A DNA stretch of 64,000 nt from assembly GCA_021801265.1 (NCBI GenBank), contig JAJYYE010000002.1:102704-166703 (forward strand), given 5' to 3'. The DNA is from Pseudomonadota bacterium. Its GTDB lineage: Bacteria > Pseudomonadota > Gammaproteobacteria > Halothiobacillales > Halothiobacillaceae. Position numbers and translations under genes: made by a program. The notes below the pieces were generated by a model that searched no databases, had not been told where the DNA came from, and was given only the letters and a program-made list of their open reading frames with translations. Shown piece by piece: positions 19,495 to 27,830 of the stretch. Each line of letters opens with the position of its first letter. The first letter of the stretch is position 1.

Positions 19495-20373
19495 TCAGGC
19501 GCCTTTGACTTGCGCCATCACCTCTGCGGCAAAGTCGGTGGTTTCTTTTTCGATCCCTTCACCCACTTCAATGCGCACAAACTTAATGCAGTTGGCATTT
19601 TTGTTTTTGAGCATTTTACCCACAGTCACATCGGTATCTTTCACAAAGGGCTGACCAGTCAACGCAACCTCAGCCAAGAACTTGCGAATCCGACCATCAA
19701 CCATTTTCTCGATGATGTCCGCAGGTTTTCCGCTATCGGCGGCTTGAGCAATGAAAATTTCCCGCTCTTTAGCCACTAAACCGGCATCCACATCACTCTC
19801 ATTGACACAAACTGGCCGACTCGCCGCGACGTGCATGGCGACATCACGGGCAAGCTCCACTTCCCCGCCATGCAACTCGACCAGTACGCCAATACGCTCG
19901 CCATGACGGTACGCACCAACCGCACCGGTACTCTCGTACCGCTCAAACCGACGCACCTGCAAATTTTCACCCAATTTAGCAACCAGTGTTTTACGCGTTT
20001 CTTCCACCGTCGAGCCATTCAGCGGCAATGTCAACAATGCATCCAAATCAGCAGGATTTTCTGCCAGAACGAGATTTGCCAGCGCTTGAACAAAACCTGA
20101 AAAATCGGGATTTTTGGCGACAAAGTCAGTTTCAGAATTCACTTCAACCAACGCAGCGGCACGGCCATCAGCCGATGTCGCCACACCAATTTGACCTTCA
20201 GCAGCCACACGTCCGGCCTTTTTGTCTGCTTTTGCCATGCCGTTTTTACGCATGTATTCAATCGCAGCTTCAATATCACCTTGGGTTTCAACCAAGGCTT
20301 TTTTGCATTCCATCATGCCCGAGCCCGTACGCTCGCGCAGATCCTTAACTAAGCTGGCACTAATCGTAGTCAT
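19495..20373 (-). CDS. tsf: Translation elongation factor Ts
   Basis: Guanine nucleotide exchange factor for EF-Tu. The N-terminal UBA-like domain carries the hallmark [15 protein letters not shown], followed by the core with the TDFVAKN segment (EF-Tu contact) and two subdomains to residue 292. GAGGA lies 7 nt before the ATG. It follows rpsB by 127 nt on the same strand and is closed by an intrinsic terminator, the standard rpsB-tsf operon. Confidence 0.96.
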   Translation of the reverse strand: MTTISASLVKDLRERTGSGMMECKKALVETQGDIEAAIEYMRKNGMAKADKKAGRVAAEGQIGVATSADGRAAALVEVNSETDFVAKNPDFSGFVQALANLVLAENPADLDALLTLPLNGSTVEETRKTLVAKLGENLQVRRFERYESTGAVGAYRHGERIGVLVELHGGEVELARDVAMHVAASRPVCVNESDVDAGLVAKEREIFIAQAADSGKPADIIEKMVDGRIRKFLAEVALTGQPFVKDTDVTVGKMLKNKNANCIKFVRIEVGEGIEKETTDFAAEVMAQVKGA

Positions 20374-20500
20374 CAGCGGTTCCTCTTAATCGTTAACAAA
20401 TCTGGGATATATAACAATAACGGGCCACTGTGGACCCGTCTTGCTGGTTGTCATCTCGTCGATTAATCAGCTTACTAAAAAGCCATCGACAGCCCGCTGA

Positions 20501-21235
20501 TCAAACCTGCTCGGGTGAAGCTGCCTCAACAAAATCCGATGGGGTAATCGCTGAGGCGCCTTTGGCTTCAAGCACGGCATCCGCAACGGCGTTGGCGTAC
20601 AACTGAATGGCACGAATCGCATCATCGTTACCCGGAATCACATAATCAATGCCTTTGGCACTGCTATTGGTATCGACGATTCCAATCACGGGGATACCTA
20701 ATTTATTGGCTTCAATCACGGCGATGTCTTCATGGCCGACATCAATCACGAACAACGCGCTGGGTAGGCGCTCCATATCCTGAATACCGCCCAGTGAACG
20801 CTCAAGCTTTTCACGTTCACGCGTCATCATCAGCGCTTCTTTTTTATTCAATTTGGCGAACGTGCCATCCAGCTCCATGGTCTGAAGTGTTTTCAGCCGA
20901 CGAACAGACTGACGCACGGTCGCGTAGTTGGTCATCATGCCGCCCAACCAGCGATGGTTCACAAACGGCATACCGCAACGTGCGGCCTGCTCAGCCACCG
21001 TATCGCGGGCCGAACGCTTCGTGCCGACAAACATAATCGAACCGCCACCACCAATCACTTTGCTGACGAAGTTCAACGCATCGTTAAACAACGGTACTGT
21101 TTTCTCTAAGTTGATGATATGGATGCGATTACGCTGTCCAAAAATGTAGGGCGCCATGCCCGGATTCCAATAACGAGTTTGGTGACCAAAGTGGACGCCC
21201 GCCTCGATCATTTGACGCATACTAACTGCAGCCAT
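20501..21235 (-). CDS. rpsB: 30S ribosomal protein S2
   Basis: Small-subunit protein needed for S1 binding to the ribosome. The N-terminus ([21 protein letters not shown]), [14 protein letters not shown], and the C-terminal [21 protein letters not shown] segment are diagnostic. Length 244 aa matches E. coli (241). The 213-bp gap upstream contains the promoter and leader; a TAAGAT sequence about 160 bp upstream may be the -10, but no good -35 goes with it. In other proteobacteria S2 represses its own mRNA through the leader; I could not identify that structure here. Confidence 0.96.
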   Translation of the reverse strand: MAAVSMRQMIEAGVHFGHQTRYWNPGMAPYIFGQRNRIHIINLEKTVPLFNDALNFVSKVIGGGGSIMFVGTKRSARDTVAEQAARCGMPFVNHRWLGGMMTNYATVRQSVRRLKTLQTMELDGTFAKLNKKEALMMTREREKLERSLGGIQDMERLPSALFVIDVGHEDIAVIEANKLGIPVIGIVDTNSSAKGIDYVIPGNDDAIRAIQLYANAVADAVLEAKGASAITPSDFVEAASPEQV

Positions 21236-21420
21236 AATATTTAAACCTTTTCAATGTGGGTTGAGCCTCCGTCCAACCAAATCAATGCAACTTTGGGAAC
21301 ACATGGCTTCCCGCAGCACCCCGCATCATTTTACCGTTGGACGTGTGAATTTGCCTTTAGCACGACAACCATCGTGCAAGGCGCGCATATCTTAACGGGA
21401 TTGAGCCGCGAAATAAAGTA

Positions 21421-21445
21421 AAAAAGCGCCGCGCTGCTGAGCGCG
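21421..21445 (-). terminator. Probable terminator after scpA
   Basis: On the minus strand a CGCGCT / AGCGCG six-bp stem with a four-base loop is followed, after GCGC, by a run of T. It lies directly after the scpA stop and before the rpsB promoter region. The four bases between stem and T-run make it less than ideal. Confidence 0.5.
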
Positions 21446-21448
21446 TGA

Positions 21449-22249
21449 TCACGATGGCTTATGTAAAAGCACCGACGAAAACGGGCTTTCTTGCGCAAAC
21501 TCAATGGCGCTGGCCTTCGCGAGCTCAAGCACAGCAACCACAGTCACCGCGATGCCGCCTCGCCCCTCCTCGACCCGGTAGACGTGCTCCAGCACAAGGG
21601 GGAGCCCCGCCTGCAGTAAATCGAGGATATCGGTCATGCGTGCCCGGACAGTAAGCGTTTCACGCCGAATTTCATGTGCGGCAACCAATTCACCTTGGCG
21701 CGCCATGTTCCGCAGCGCTCCAACCAATTCTTTCAAGAAAATTTGCGGAGGCCACATGACATGCCGTGGAGCCTCGGCAATGATTGTCAGGGGAAAATAA
21801 TCGCGCCCCGCGCGGGGTAGCTGATCCAGCCAGCGTGAAGCATGGTTCAGTCGCTCATACGCCAGAAGTCGCTCAACCAATACTGCCCGTGGATCTTCCG
21901 CTTCCTCGTCTTCGGTCTTGGGTGGGCTGGGCAGGAGCAAACGAGATTTAATTTCTGCGAGCCAGGCGGCCATCAGCAAATACTCGGCGGCCAGCTCCTG
22001 ATGCAGCGACTGCATCAAGGCCAGATACGCCAAATATTGACGCGTTACCTCGGCCACGGGAATGACAAGAATATCCAGGTTTTGTTTGCGAATCAGATAG
22101 AGCAGCAAATCAAGCGGCCCCTCAAATTGTGCAAGCAAAACCGAAAGCGCATCGGGTGGAATATATAAATCCAGCGGTAACTGCGTGAGCGGCTGCCCGG
22201 CCACGATCACATTCACGGCGGCAGGCTCAGAGCAGGTGGACAAGGCCAT
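21449..22249 (-). CDS. scpA: Segregation and condensation protein A (kleisin)
   Basis: Kleisin subunit of the SMC-ScpAB condensin that compacts and segregates chromosomes. The family N-terminus LAQFEGPLDLLLYLIRKQNLDI is clear, followed by the helical ESLRAALYLLMAAWLAEIKSRLLLP-like region (here QELAAEYLLMAAWLAEIKSR) and an acidic linker EDEEAEDP. The C-terminal winged-helix part is weaker. The open frame extends far upstream, but the Cys- and Trp-rich extension is antisense-like sequence within the M50 gene; the ATG at 22247-22249 overlaps the M50 stop by 23 nt and is preferred. A GTG at 22216 is the alternative. scpB is not adjacent. Confidence 0.85.
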   Translation of the reverse strand: MALSTCSEPAAVNVIVAGQPLTQLPLDLYIPPDALSVLLAQFEGPLDLLLYLIRKQNLDILVIPVAEVTRQYLAYLALMQSLHQELAAEYLLMAAWLAEIKSRLLLPSPPKTEDEEAEDPRAVLVERLLAYERLNHASRWLDQLPRAGRDYFPLTIIAEAPRHVMWPPQIFLKELVGALRNMARQGELVAAHEIRRETLTVRARMTDILDLLQAGLPLVLEHVYRVEEGRGGIAVTVVAVLELAKASAIEFAQESPFSSVLLHKPS

Positions 22250-22883
22250 TAAACCAAGCCAGCGCTGCGAACAAAATCGGGGAAAGCACGAATGATAAAG
22301 CGCCCGAAAACAACAGCAGCAATAAAATCGGGAACCCCCAAGGCTCCAGCATCGCGACCTTATTGGCCGCTGTCGGCGGCAACACGGCCACCAGCACCCG
22401 CCCACCATCCAGCGGGGGCAATGGCAGTAAATTAAAGACTGCCAGCAAAATATTCACAAAAATCCCGATTTGCCCCATGAGCGACAAGGGTTCGGCATAC
22501 CAGGCACCGCTGGATAATCCGGCCACGCCGATCGCCGTCATCCCCGCCCAGGCGAAGGCCATCAAAATATTGGAAGCAGGTCCCGCTAGGGCCACCAACG
22601 CCATATCTCGTCGGGGATTTTTAAAATTCCGTGCATTCACGGGCACGGGTTTCGCCCATCCAAACACAAATGAGGTGAGGATAAACATGGCCAGCGGAAT
22701 GATAATCGTGCCCAGCGGATCGATGTGCTTAATGGGGTTGAGAGTCATCCGCCCAAGAGATTTAGCGGTGCCATCGCCAAAAAAATTGGCCGCGTAGGCA
22801 TGAGCGGCTTCATGGACTGTCACTGCCAGCATAATCGGCAGTAGTCCAATGGCGATTTTTTGTATCAAGGTTAGTTCGAGCAC
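22227..22883 (-). CDS. M50-type site-2 protease-like membrane metalloprotease
   Basis: A compact intramembrane zinc protease of the SpoIVFB/Rv-type M50 branch (COG1994 family). HEAAH in the second hydrophobic segment and NLLPLPPLDGGR near the C-terminus supply the three zinc ligands; there is no PDZ domain, unlike RseP. About six hydrophobic helices in 218 aa. The GTG start (22881-22883) has GAGGG six nt upstream. The substrate is unknown. The neighbours scpA and the YciO-type gene on the same strand form a grouping seen in other gammaproteobacteria, without an obvious shared function. Confidence 0.85.
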   Translation of the reverse strand: MLELTLIQKIAIGLLPIMLAVTVHEAAHAYAANFFGDGTAKSLGRMTLNPIKHIDPLGTIIIPLAMFILTSFVFGWAKPVPVNARNFKNPRRDMALVALAGPASNILMAFAWAGMTAIGVAGLSSGAWYAEPLSLMGQIGIFVNILLAVFNLLPLPPLDGGRVLVAVLPPTAANKVAMLEPWGFPILLLLLFSGALSFVLSPILFAALAWFNGLVHLL

Positions 22884-22908
22884 AATTCACCCTCTATATT
22901 ATTCCGGT

Positions 22909-23538
22909 TTAACTCTGCTCCAGCTCTGGCGGTATGCCGCCCAAGCCTTCACGCACCAACACGAACCCATCCCCCGTCATATCAATCACGGTCGAGGGTG
23001 CCTGCGCCAAAAAACCCGCACTGACGATCATATCCACTTGACGCTCGACGGCTTTAGGGAAAAATTCCGGCTCCTCCATGGGTTCATCAAAATCTGGCAA
23101 AACCAGTGACGCGCTGAGAATCGGCGCGGATAACGCATGTACGATCGCCTTAAGTACCGGATGCTCAGGGACACGCAACCCAATCGAGCGTTTTTTCGCG
23201 TGAAGCAATCGCCTTGGAACCTCGCTGGTGGCCTCCAAGATAAACGTGAACGGCCCCGGTGTATGCGCTCTTAGAAAACGGTAATGGGGATTACCGAGCT
23301 TGGCATAGGTACTAATTTCCGATAAATCCCGACACAACAAAGTCATGTGATGCGGCTCATCATCTCGGCGAATTTGGGCAATTCTAGCCAGAGCGGATTT
23401 ATCTTCTAATCGACACGCCAAGGCATAGCCAGAATCGGTGGGCAACACCAACACGGCCCCCCCTGCGAGGGCTTCAGCAATTTGTGTTATTAGCCGGGGT
23501 TGTGGCGACTGGGGATGGACTTCGATCGTAACGCTCAT
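22909..23538 (-). CDS. YciO/YrdC/Sua5-family protein
   Basis: A single YrdC-fold domain of 209 aa. The family relates to threonylcarbamoyl-AMP synthesis for tRNA t6A. The sequence has the nucleotide-binding features (VLPTDSGYALAC, KKRSIGLRVPEHP, STVIDMTGDG), but the group matched best by PTDSGYALA and PFTFILEAT is YciO, whose members are weaker or of unclear activity compared with TsaC. The true TsaC may therefore be elsewhere. It lies 25 nt upstream of the M50 gene and diverges from yciB; the 193-bp divergent gap must hold both promoters, but I see no clear elements. Confidence 0.8.
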   Translation of the reverse strand: MSVTIEVHPQSPQPRLITQIAEALAGGAVLVLPTDSGYALACRLEDKSALARIAQIRRDDEPHHMTLLCRDLSEISTYAKLGNPHYRFLRAHTPGPFTFILEATSEVPRRLLHAKKRSIGLRVPEHPVLKAIVHALSAPILSASLVLPDFDEPMEEPEFFPKAVERQVDMIVSAGFLAQAPSTVIDMTGDGFVLVREGLGGIPPELEQS

Positions 23539-23731
23539 AAACTCTAATTCTGGGTGAAGTGATGATATGACCTATAGCGGCTCGTTTTAAGGAATCGCTG
23601 CTTGAACTGGACTGATCACAAGGGAACCATCTCGCAATAGCCCTCTCGAATGACAACAAAACGTCGACAAATCCGATTAAGATAGTCGCCAGATTTTAAA
23701 TCCTCCCTAAAAGTGTACCCCGATTCGGCCT

Positions 23732-24307
23732 ATGAAGTTTTTATACGATTTTTTTCCTATCCTGCTTTTTTTCGTTGCCTACAAACTTGGCGGCATTTAT
23801 GTGGCCACCGGGGTCGCTATGATTGCGGCCATCGCGCAAATCAACTACGGCTGGTTCATCAAGAAAAATGTTGAGAACATGCACTGGATTTCCGCCGGAT
23901 TAATCCTCGTATTCGGTGGCATGACATTGATTTTGCACGATCCTTTATTCATCATGTGGAAGCCGACCATTCTCAACTGGCTGTTCGCGCTTGTGTTTGC
24001 CGGCAGTGCTTTTATGGGGAGCAAGCCGTTGGTGCAACGGATGATGGAGCATGTGCTTACCGTACCTCATCCCATTTGGCATCGGGTTAATTGGGCGTGG
24101 GTGGCGTTTTTTATTGTTTCGGGTTTTGCCAATATCTATGTCGCCTACAACTATTCTCAAGATGCATGGGTGAATTTCAAGCTGTTCGGGTTGATGGGCA
24201 TGACTTTTGTGTTCATGATTTTGCAAGGTATCTATCTCGCGCGCTATGCAGAGAATACGGAAGAAATTGTCAAAGCGAACGCAAACGACAGCGATCAGCC
24301 ACGCTAA
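23732..24307 (+). CDS. yciB: Inner-membrane septation protein A (YciB family)
   Basis: A polytopic membrane protein of the YciB/IspA family, involved in envelope integrity and septation. The N-terminus MKFLYDFFPILLFFVAYKLGGIYVAT is diagnostic; five hydrophobic segments follow, with NYGWFIKK and the C-terminal VNFKLFGLMGMTFVFMILQGIYLARY. Length 191 aa is typical. It is followed after 40 nt by yciI, the usual pairing in enterobacteria and pseudomonads. Confidence 0.9.
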   Translation: MKFLYDFFPILLFFVAYKLGGIYVATGVAMIAAIAQINYGWFIKKNVENMHWISAGLILVFGGMTLILHDPLFIMWKPTILNWLFALVFAGSAFMGSKPLVQRMMEHVLTVPHPIWHRVNWAWVAFFIVSGFANIYVAYNYSQDAWVNFKLFGLMGMTFVFMILQGIYLARYAENTEEIVKANANDSDQPR

Positions 24308-24347
24308 CTCATCCGATTTTTCAGGCACATTTATTCAGGACCGGCTC

Positions 24348-24680
24348 ATGTATTTCGTGATTTTAGCTACCGATCAACCCGATAGCCTGCCGCAACGCTT
24401 GGCGTATCGTGCAGAACACCGGGCTCGCCTAGATGACCTGCTCCAGGAGGGCAGACTGATTACCGCTGGCCCGATGCCCAGCGAACACCATCCCGATCCC
24501 CTGGTTCTGAACTTTCGCGGCAGTATGATCATTGCCGCTTTTCCCGATTTTATCACCGCGCAGACTTGGGCCAACGCCGACCCCTATGTATTGAATGGCG
24601 TGTACGCCGAGGTTTCGGTTACGCCCTATCTTGCAACGTATTGGGCCAGCCCGCCCAGCGAATCTCAACCCAAGGTTTGA
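24348..24680 (+). CDS. yciI: YciI-like protein
   Basis: A small ferredoxin-like-fold protein of the YciI family, which is related to dehalogenase/muconolactone-isomerase-like folds and whose reaction is unknown. The conserved His-Asp pair is visible in YRAEHRARLDDLLQEG, followed by GPMP and the DPYVLNGVYAEVSVTPY motif. The ATG at 24348 is chosen because it gives the family start MYFVILATD and has CAGGA upstream; the frame is open further upstream into yciB. Length 110 aa. Confidence 0.85.
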   Translation: MYFVILATDQPDSLPQRLAYRAEHRARLDDLLQEGRLITAGPMPSEHHPDPLVLNFRGSMIIAAFPDFITAQTWANADPYVLNGVYAEVSVTPYLATYWASPPSESQPKV

Positions 24681-24709
24681 TTTTTTGGTTTTTCACAGGA
24701 AGATGTTTC

Positions 24710-25711
24710 ATGCCATACGCACATTGGATTAAACCCGCCGCTATCGCCAGTGCCACGCTCCTTGCTTTTGCAGGTCTGGCTGGTTGCCAAGGTAACAGCA
24801 ATCAGACCACTGCAGCCGCGAAAACGCCGCTTGGCCTGCAAGCCCCGACCACAGCGCCCGCAGACAGCGCGCCCAAAGTCACCAGTGGCAAAGTCATTGC
24901 CACCGTTAATGGCCACCCCCTGTACGAAGAAAATCTGAAGGTGGTACAAAGCGCATTACCCGCCCCAATGCCTGAGCAGCAATTGGTTGAACGCATGATT
25001 GAATTACGTTTACTCGCGGGCGCCGCGCGGCAAGAAGGCCTGGATAAAGAAATCAGAACCCAGGCCCAACTCGAAAACGCAGTGGATAACCAACTCGCGA
25101 ATGATTACCTTGCCAACTATCTGGGCAAAATGAAGGTGACTGATGCCGCGTTGCAACCGGAATACGATAAGTTCGTCAAGGGTTACCCCAAAACCACTGA
25201 GTACAAGGCCGCGCACATTTTGGTAAAAACCCAAGAAGAAGCGAACGCCATCATCAAACAATTGGATAGCGGCACACCGTTCGCTCAACTGGCCGAGGAA
25301 AAGTCTCAAGATCCCGGTTCAGCCAAGCAAGGGGGAGATCTGGGTTGGTTTGCGCCCGCGCAGATGGTCCCAGAATTTTCTGCAGCGGTAGAAAAACTCA
25401 AGAAGGGTGAAATTACCCAACAACCCGTTAAATCACAATTTGGCTGGCACGTGATTAAACTGGAAGACAGCCGCGAAGCACAACCGCCCACCTTCGCCCA
25501 ACTGAAAACCCAGTTGGAAAATCAATATCGGCGCACCGCAGTTGAAAATTTGATTAAAACGTTGCGCGCCAAAGCCACTGTCGACATAGTGGCCTTACCG
25601 ACTGCACCCAAAGCAGAGTCACCAGCAGTCGCCACCCCGCCCGTAGGGAGTGCGACGCCTGCAGCAGAGGCCACACCAGTACCGGCGACGGAACCCACAA
25701 CCAAACCCTAG
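24710..25711 (+). CDS. Parvulin-type peptidyl-prolyl isomerase lipoprotein (PpiC/PrsA-like)
   Basis: A periplasmic foldase anchored as a lipoprotein. The signal peptide ends in a lipobox (LAGC, about residues 23-26). A Thr/Ala-rich linker is followed by a SurA-N/PrsA-like helical region (about 60-160), then a parvulin domain (about 163-255: AAHILVKTQEEANAI, GGDLGWFAPAQMVPEF, QFGWHVIKLED). The last 50 residues are Ala-Pro-Thr-rich and low in complexity. AGGA lies 9 nt before the ATG. The place behind yciB-yciI is common in gammaproteobacteria. The lipobox indicates membrane anchoring; which membrane is not certain. Confidence 0.88.
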   Translation: MPYAHWIKPAAIASATLLAFAGLAGCQGNSNQTTAAAKTPLGLQAPTTAPADSAPKVTSGKVIATVNGHPLYEENLKVVQSALPAPMPEQQLVERMIELRLLAGAARQEGLDKEIRTQAQLENAVDNQLANDYLANYLGKMKVTDAALQPEYDKFVKGYPKTTEYKAAHILVKTQEEANAIIKQLDSGTPFAQLAEEKSQDPGSAKQGGDLGWFAPAQMVPEFSAAVEKLKKGEITQQPVKSQFGWHVIKLEDSREAQPPTFAQLKTQLENQYRRTAVENLIKTLRAKATVDIVALPTAPKAESPAVATPPVGSATPAAEATPVPATEPTTKP

Positions 25712-25766
25712 GATGTGCCGAAGGCAAATTTAAGGAAGCGCTGGAGACGCCAGAGCATCCCCCCCT

Positions 25767-25791
25767 AAAACCGCGCCATGCGCGGTTTTTT
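25767..25791 (+). terminator. Intrinsic terminator after yciB-yciI-ppiase operon
   Basis: AAAACCGCG / CGCGGTTTT stem with a CCATG loop, followed by T. A strong rho-independent terminator for the plus-strand operon; the A-rich upstream arm could also work weakly on the minus strand. Confidence 0.88.
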
Positions 25792-25927
25792 ATAGGGCAT
25801 TGCCAAGATTACCGCTTGATTGCATCATTAAAAATGACGCACAATCCAAGGCCAGGCGCGGTCGGGTATACTTTCCCGCTCTGCCATTGATTAACGAGCC
25901 CTCTTTTATTAACGCTGGAATCCGAGA

Positions 25928-26407
25928 ATGACTATTGAAGGCAGCGCGCTGCAAAATACGATTATTGGCCGGGAACTAACCACCGAACAATGCCAGGTTT
26001 TGGCTTCAATTTGTGCGCAACAAACGATTGCGAATGGACAGATGTTGTTTGCCGAAGGCGCTTGCAGCAACACACTATTTATTGTGACTTCTGGCCGTTT
26101 TGCCGTAAGCCGGAATACGGGGCGGGGGTTTAGTGACACCGTTCATTTATTAGCCACGGGCGAATTGGCCGGTGAATCCGGCTTTCTTGATGGAGCCCCC
26201 CACAGTGCCACTTTACGCGCTGTGGGTGATGCCCAGGTACTGACCATTGAGCGCGCCCGCTTAGAAGCTTTGCTCATTGATCACCCCATCATTGTGTATA
26301 AGGTGATGCGCGCGATTGTGTACAGCATTCGGGAAATCACCCGCCGGATGAATCAGCAGCATCAGCAGATGCTCAACTATATTAATCCTGATTGCGGGCG
26401 CTTCTGA
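25928..26407 (+). CDS. Stand-alone cyclic-nucleotide-binding-domain protein
   Basis: A single CRP-like sensor domain without the DNA-binding helix-turn-helix: the 159-aa protein ends shortly after the C-helix (RAIVYSIREITRRMNQQHQQML). The cNMP-binding fold is seen in LFAEGACSNTLFIVTSGRFAVS and in the phosphate-binding cassette region GELAGESGFLDGAPHSATLRA, in which the conserved Glu and Ser/Ala-Thr are kept. It could bind cAMP or c-di-GMP; the sequence does not decide. It is monocistronic and converges with an EAL-HDOD gene, which may hint at a shared cyclic-nucleotide theme (inference). Confidence 0.8.
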   Translation: MTIEGSALQNTIIGRELTTEQCQVLASICAQQTIANGQMLFAEGACSNTLFIVTSGRFAVSRNTGRGFSDTVHLLATGELAGESGFLDGAPHSATLRAVGDAQVLTIERARLEALLIDHPIIVYKVMRAIVYSIREITRRMNQQHQQMLNYINPDCGRF

Positions 26408-26492
26408 TCGGCGTTGTCATTAAAAAGCAGAATCAATAAAAAGCAGCACTTAACGGTTCTGCTTTGAGGTTGGGGGCAAAGCGTTCACACGA

Positions 26493-27710
26493 TCAGAGCA
26501 TCTGTTCTGCCCAGCTGACCGCCTCCACATACAGTACCGGTGCGCAGGCATTCAGTTGTTCGGTCACTTCATCGCCTTCCAACCAAACTCCGCGCTCATA
26601 AAAAATTACATATTCCAGAATTTCACCTAACACGCCTTGCCGCGAAACCAAGGCTTCGGCAACAGTGTCTGCCAAGGGTAGCTCGGCCACGATCTGCTTA
26701 ATGGGCTGATCATAGAACGCATCCAAGGTTGAAAACAAGCCCACCAAAAAAGCGGAATAGGGATTCCCCATCCGGGTTTTTTGAGAGAGCAATTCCGCAA
26801 AACGCGCACGAACCATCGCCGTATGGACCAAAGCGGGGGGTTTGCCGTCAATCCCCGTCAACGCAGAGAGATAAATCATGCTGCGAATGGTATTTAAGCC
26901 CAGCATACGCACCGCATCGGGTACTGACTCTACTTTACGCCGCATGCCAATCGCCGTCGAATTCACTAACCGCAATAAACGATAACTCAGGGCGAGATCC
27001 ATATTCACCTTCTCAGAAACCACCTCCAAGGTAACTTCGTCGTCCTGCAGCAAAACCAGCAAACTCAGCAAATGTGCCTTATTGGCACGAATGGATTGCC
27101 GTAGAATCATTTCCGACCGAGCAAAGAAATGTCCCTGAAAATAATCCACGCCAGCCGCTTTAAGTGACTCGAAATCGGACCACTCCTCAACCTTTTCCGC
27201 GATGACTTTCAGCCCAACCCGGTGAGCAAGCGCAACGGTTTGGCTCACCTTCTCCACACCATCAGCCAGTACATCCAATTTGATGTAATGGGCACTGGCG
27301 ACACAGGGCAAGTCAATTTCGTCACTGGGGAAATCATCCAGCGCGACCCGAAAGCCCAGTTGCTTGAGTTCTCTCATCGCGTGCGCGGTGGCCTCATTGC
27401 ACTCCACCGTTTCAAGCACCTCCAGGACTAATTGGCGTGGTGATATTCCTTTGAGCACATCACTAAATAACAACTTCAGCGGCACATTAATAAATGCTTG
27501 TGTCGTTCCCACCAACGCTTCCAACCCGATTTCTGTCAGCGCATTGATGACCACCGAAGCAGTTGCCTGATTCGAATTGCTAATGCGCGCAACCTGATCA
27601 GCATCTTGTGCACGAAACAGTAACTCATACCCCATCGTTTGCAAATCCCGATCCACGATGGGTTGCCGTGCCAAACGAACATGTTGGATAAATACAGGCA
27701 TCGATTGCAT
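26493..27710 (-). CDS. EAL-HDOD domain signalling protein
   Basis: A YuxH-type protein with an EAL domain (about residues 10-210) and a HDOD domain (about 210-400). The EAL signature is partly degenerate: ELLFR keeps the first Glu and Arg, LVLEVLE and IKLDVL are present, but the catalytic DDFGxG loop reads DDFPSDE. The domain may thus bind c-di-GMP without cleaving it (inference). The HDOD part contains SYRLLRLVNSTAIGMRRKVESV. The start at ATG 27708-27710 has GAGGT 7 nt upstream; the frame is open 24 codons further. Length 405 aa. It lies 120 nt after pnp on the same strand and probably has its own promoter. Confidence 0.85.
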   Translation of the reverse strand: MQSMPVFIQHVRLARQPIVDRDLQTMGYELLFRAQDADQVARISNSNQATASVVINALTEIGLEALVGTTQAFINVPLKLLFSDVLKGISPRQLVLEVLETVECNEATAHAMRELKQLGFRVALDDFPSDEIDLPCVASAHYIKLDVLADGVEKVSQTVALAHRVGLKVIAEKVEEWSDFESLKAAGVDYFQGHFFARSEMILRQSIRANKAHLLSLLVLLQDDEVTLEVVSEKVNMDLALSYRLLRLVNSTAIGMRRKVESVPDAVRMLGLNTIRSMIYLSALTGIDGKPPALVHTAMVRARFAELLSQKTRMGNPYSAFLVGLFSTLDAFYDQPIKQIVAELPLADTVAEALVSRQGVLGEILEYVIFYERGVWLEGDEVTEQLNACAPVLYVEAVSWAEQML

Positions 27711-27830
27711 CACAGAAACCTCAAAACGGAAAATACCGGTTCCAGAGTAAACCAAGTTGGCAAGATACTGATTAAGTACCAATTAAGTCATAACGGATAA
27801 ATGCCTATCTCGCTCAAGCATTCGTCGTGA

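Noticed and set aside
22250..22408. N-terminal extension of scpA
   Set aside because: The extension is Cys/Trp-rich and lies over the M50 protease gene; ScpA homologues begin shortly before FEGPLDLLL.
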